Positions 63,693 through 64,000 of a stretch of DNA of 64,000 bases are shown piece after piece. Source of the stretch: Vibrio ostreicida (GTDB lineage Bacteria; Pseudomonadota; Gammaproteobacteria; Enterobacterales; Vibrionaceae); NCBI RefSeq assembly GCF_013074385.2, contig NZ_JABEYA020000013.1, positions 1-64,000 of the forward strand, given 5' to 3'. The number at the start of each line of letters is the position of its first letter. Position 1 is the first letter of the stretch. Made by a program: the position numbers and the translations under genes. The notes under the pieces were generated by a model. It was given only the letters and a program-made list of their open reading frames with translations, did not search any database and was not told the DNA's origin.

Positions 63693-64000
63693 CTAAACGT
63701 TACAACCATTATGACCAATGGAATGACATGACTGATGCTGAACGGAATGATTTTTCATAAAACTTAAAGGTGTCTGCCCAGTTTGTTTTTTAAAAAAGGC
63801 GATAAAAGCGCTATCTGAAGAAAAACCTAGCCAATGGGAAACATCGTTCACTTGCAGGTCTCTAGACAACAATTCAATACCTTTTAATAAACGCCATTGC
63901 TGTTTCCAGTCTTGGTAAGACATTCCTGTTTCTGTTTTGAATAGCCGAGTGACGGTTTTCGTGCTTGCACCGATAGAATCCGCAAAAGATGTCAGGCTTG
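63693..64000 (-). CDS. AraC-family transcriptional regulator, C-terminal part (5' end outside window)
   Basis: The frame is open to the right edge, and 101 residues are visible. They form an AraC/XylS double helix-turn-helix: first HTH SFADSIGASTKTVTRLFKTE, linker WRLLKGIELLSR, second HTH VNDVSHWLGFSSDSAFIAFF followed by FKKQTGQTPLSF, the usual end of the domain. Ligand domain and targets are out of view. It is convergent with binding protein B; a regulatory link to the kinase module is possible but not shown. Confidence 0.87.
   Translation of the reverse strand, partial: SLTSFADSIGASTKTVTRLFKTETGMSYQDWKQQWRLLKGIELLSRDLQVNDVSHWLGFSSDSAFIAFFKKQTGQTPLSFMKNHSVQHQSCHSIGHNGCNV

Noticed and set aside
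1..64000. tRNA or rRNA genes, CRISPR arrays, insertion sequences, integrases, attachment sites
   Set aside because: No cloverleaf-like segments, regularly spaced repeats, transposase or integrase motifs, or paired attachment repeats were seen on reading both strands; short degenerate copies could be missed without a computed search.

Overview
The window looks like a chromosomal segment of a gamma-proteobacterium of the Vibrionaceae. Three things support this: moderate GC content, gene clusters that keep an E. coli-like order (rlmI-acyP-tusE-yccA; letA-letB-rsmF with msrC-proQ-prc; pyrD-zapC-rlmL-uup-rmf-fabA-lonH-matP), and families typical of vibrios (DUF3466, DUF3634, the 180-kDa NAD-glutamate dehydrogenase, a large RTX adhesin). 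The genus cannot be fixed from sequence alone. I saw no rRNA, tRNA, insertion sequence, integrase or CRISPR array.

Layout. 1-8.3 kb: C-terminal 2,760 residues of a giant type I-secreted adhesin, open at the left edge. 8.3-11.2 kb: rRNA methylation (rlmI), acylphosphatase, sulfur relay (tusE) and the FtsH modulator yccA. 11.3-15.5 kb: four-gene general amino-acid ABC importer (aapJQMP). 15.9-20.2 kb: siroheme-type dehydrogenase/chelatase with a decayed methyltransferase tail, yajQ, aroH, a catalytically degenerate PEP-synthase C-terminal domain, and a DUF4442 protein. 20.2-24.1 kb: unknown membrane protein, cvfB, rsmF. 24.2-29.9 kb: lipid-transport pair letA/letB behind an ABC exporter. 30-33.2 kb: msrC, proQ, prc. 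33.3-43.2 kb: lipocalin-like duplicated periplasmic protein, pepN, DUF2835, gdhB, pyrD. 43.4-54 kb: zapC, rlmL, glutaredoxin, uup, DUF3466 with a GlyGly-CTERM-like tail, rmf, fabA (with FadR- and FabR-type operators), lonH, matP, DUF3634.

54-64 kb is different. It has wide AT-rich gaps, small secreted or unknown proteins, and four periplasmic solute-binding-type proteins without any permease or ATPase gene. Its most striking part is a sensor histidine kinase (60763-62670) flanked by two clearly paralogous binding proteins, one divergent (59811-60650) and one downstream (62759-63613). This looks like a ligand-sensing module rather than a transporter. A truncated AraC-type regulator runs off the right edge.

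Most core genes are ordinary housekeeping functions. The points that merit attention are the kinase/paralogous binding-protein module, the two degenerate enzyme paralogues (PEP-synthase fragment beside aroH; vestigial uroporphyrinogen methylase domain in the siroheme protein), palindrome clusters in the aapJ and rlmL upstream regions, an orphan terminator, and several candidate microproteins.
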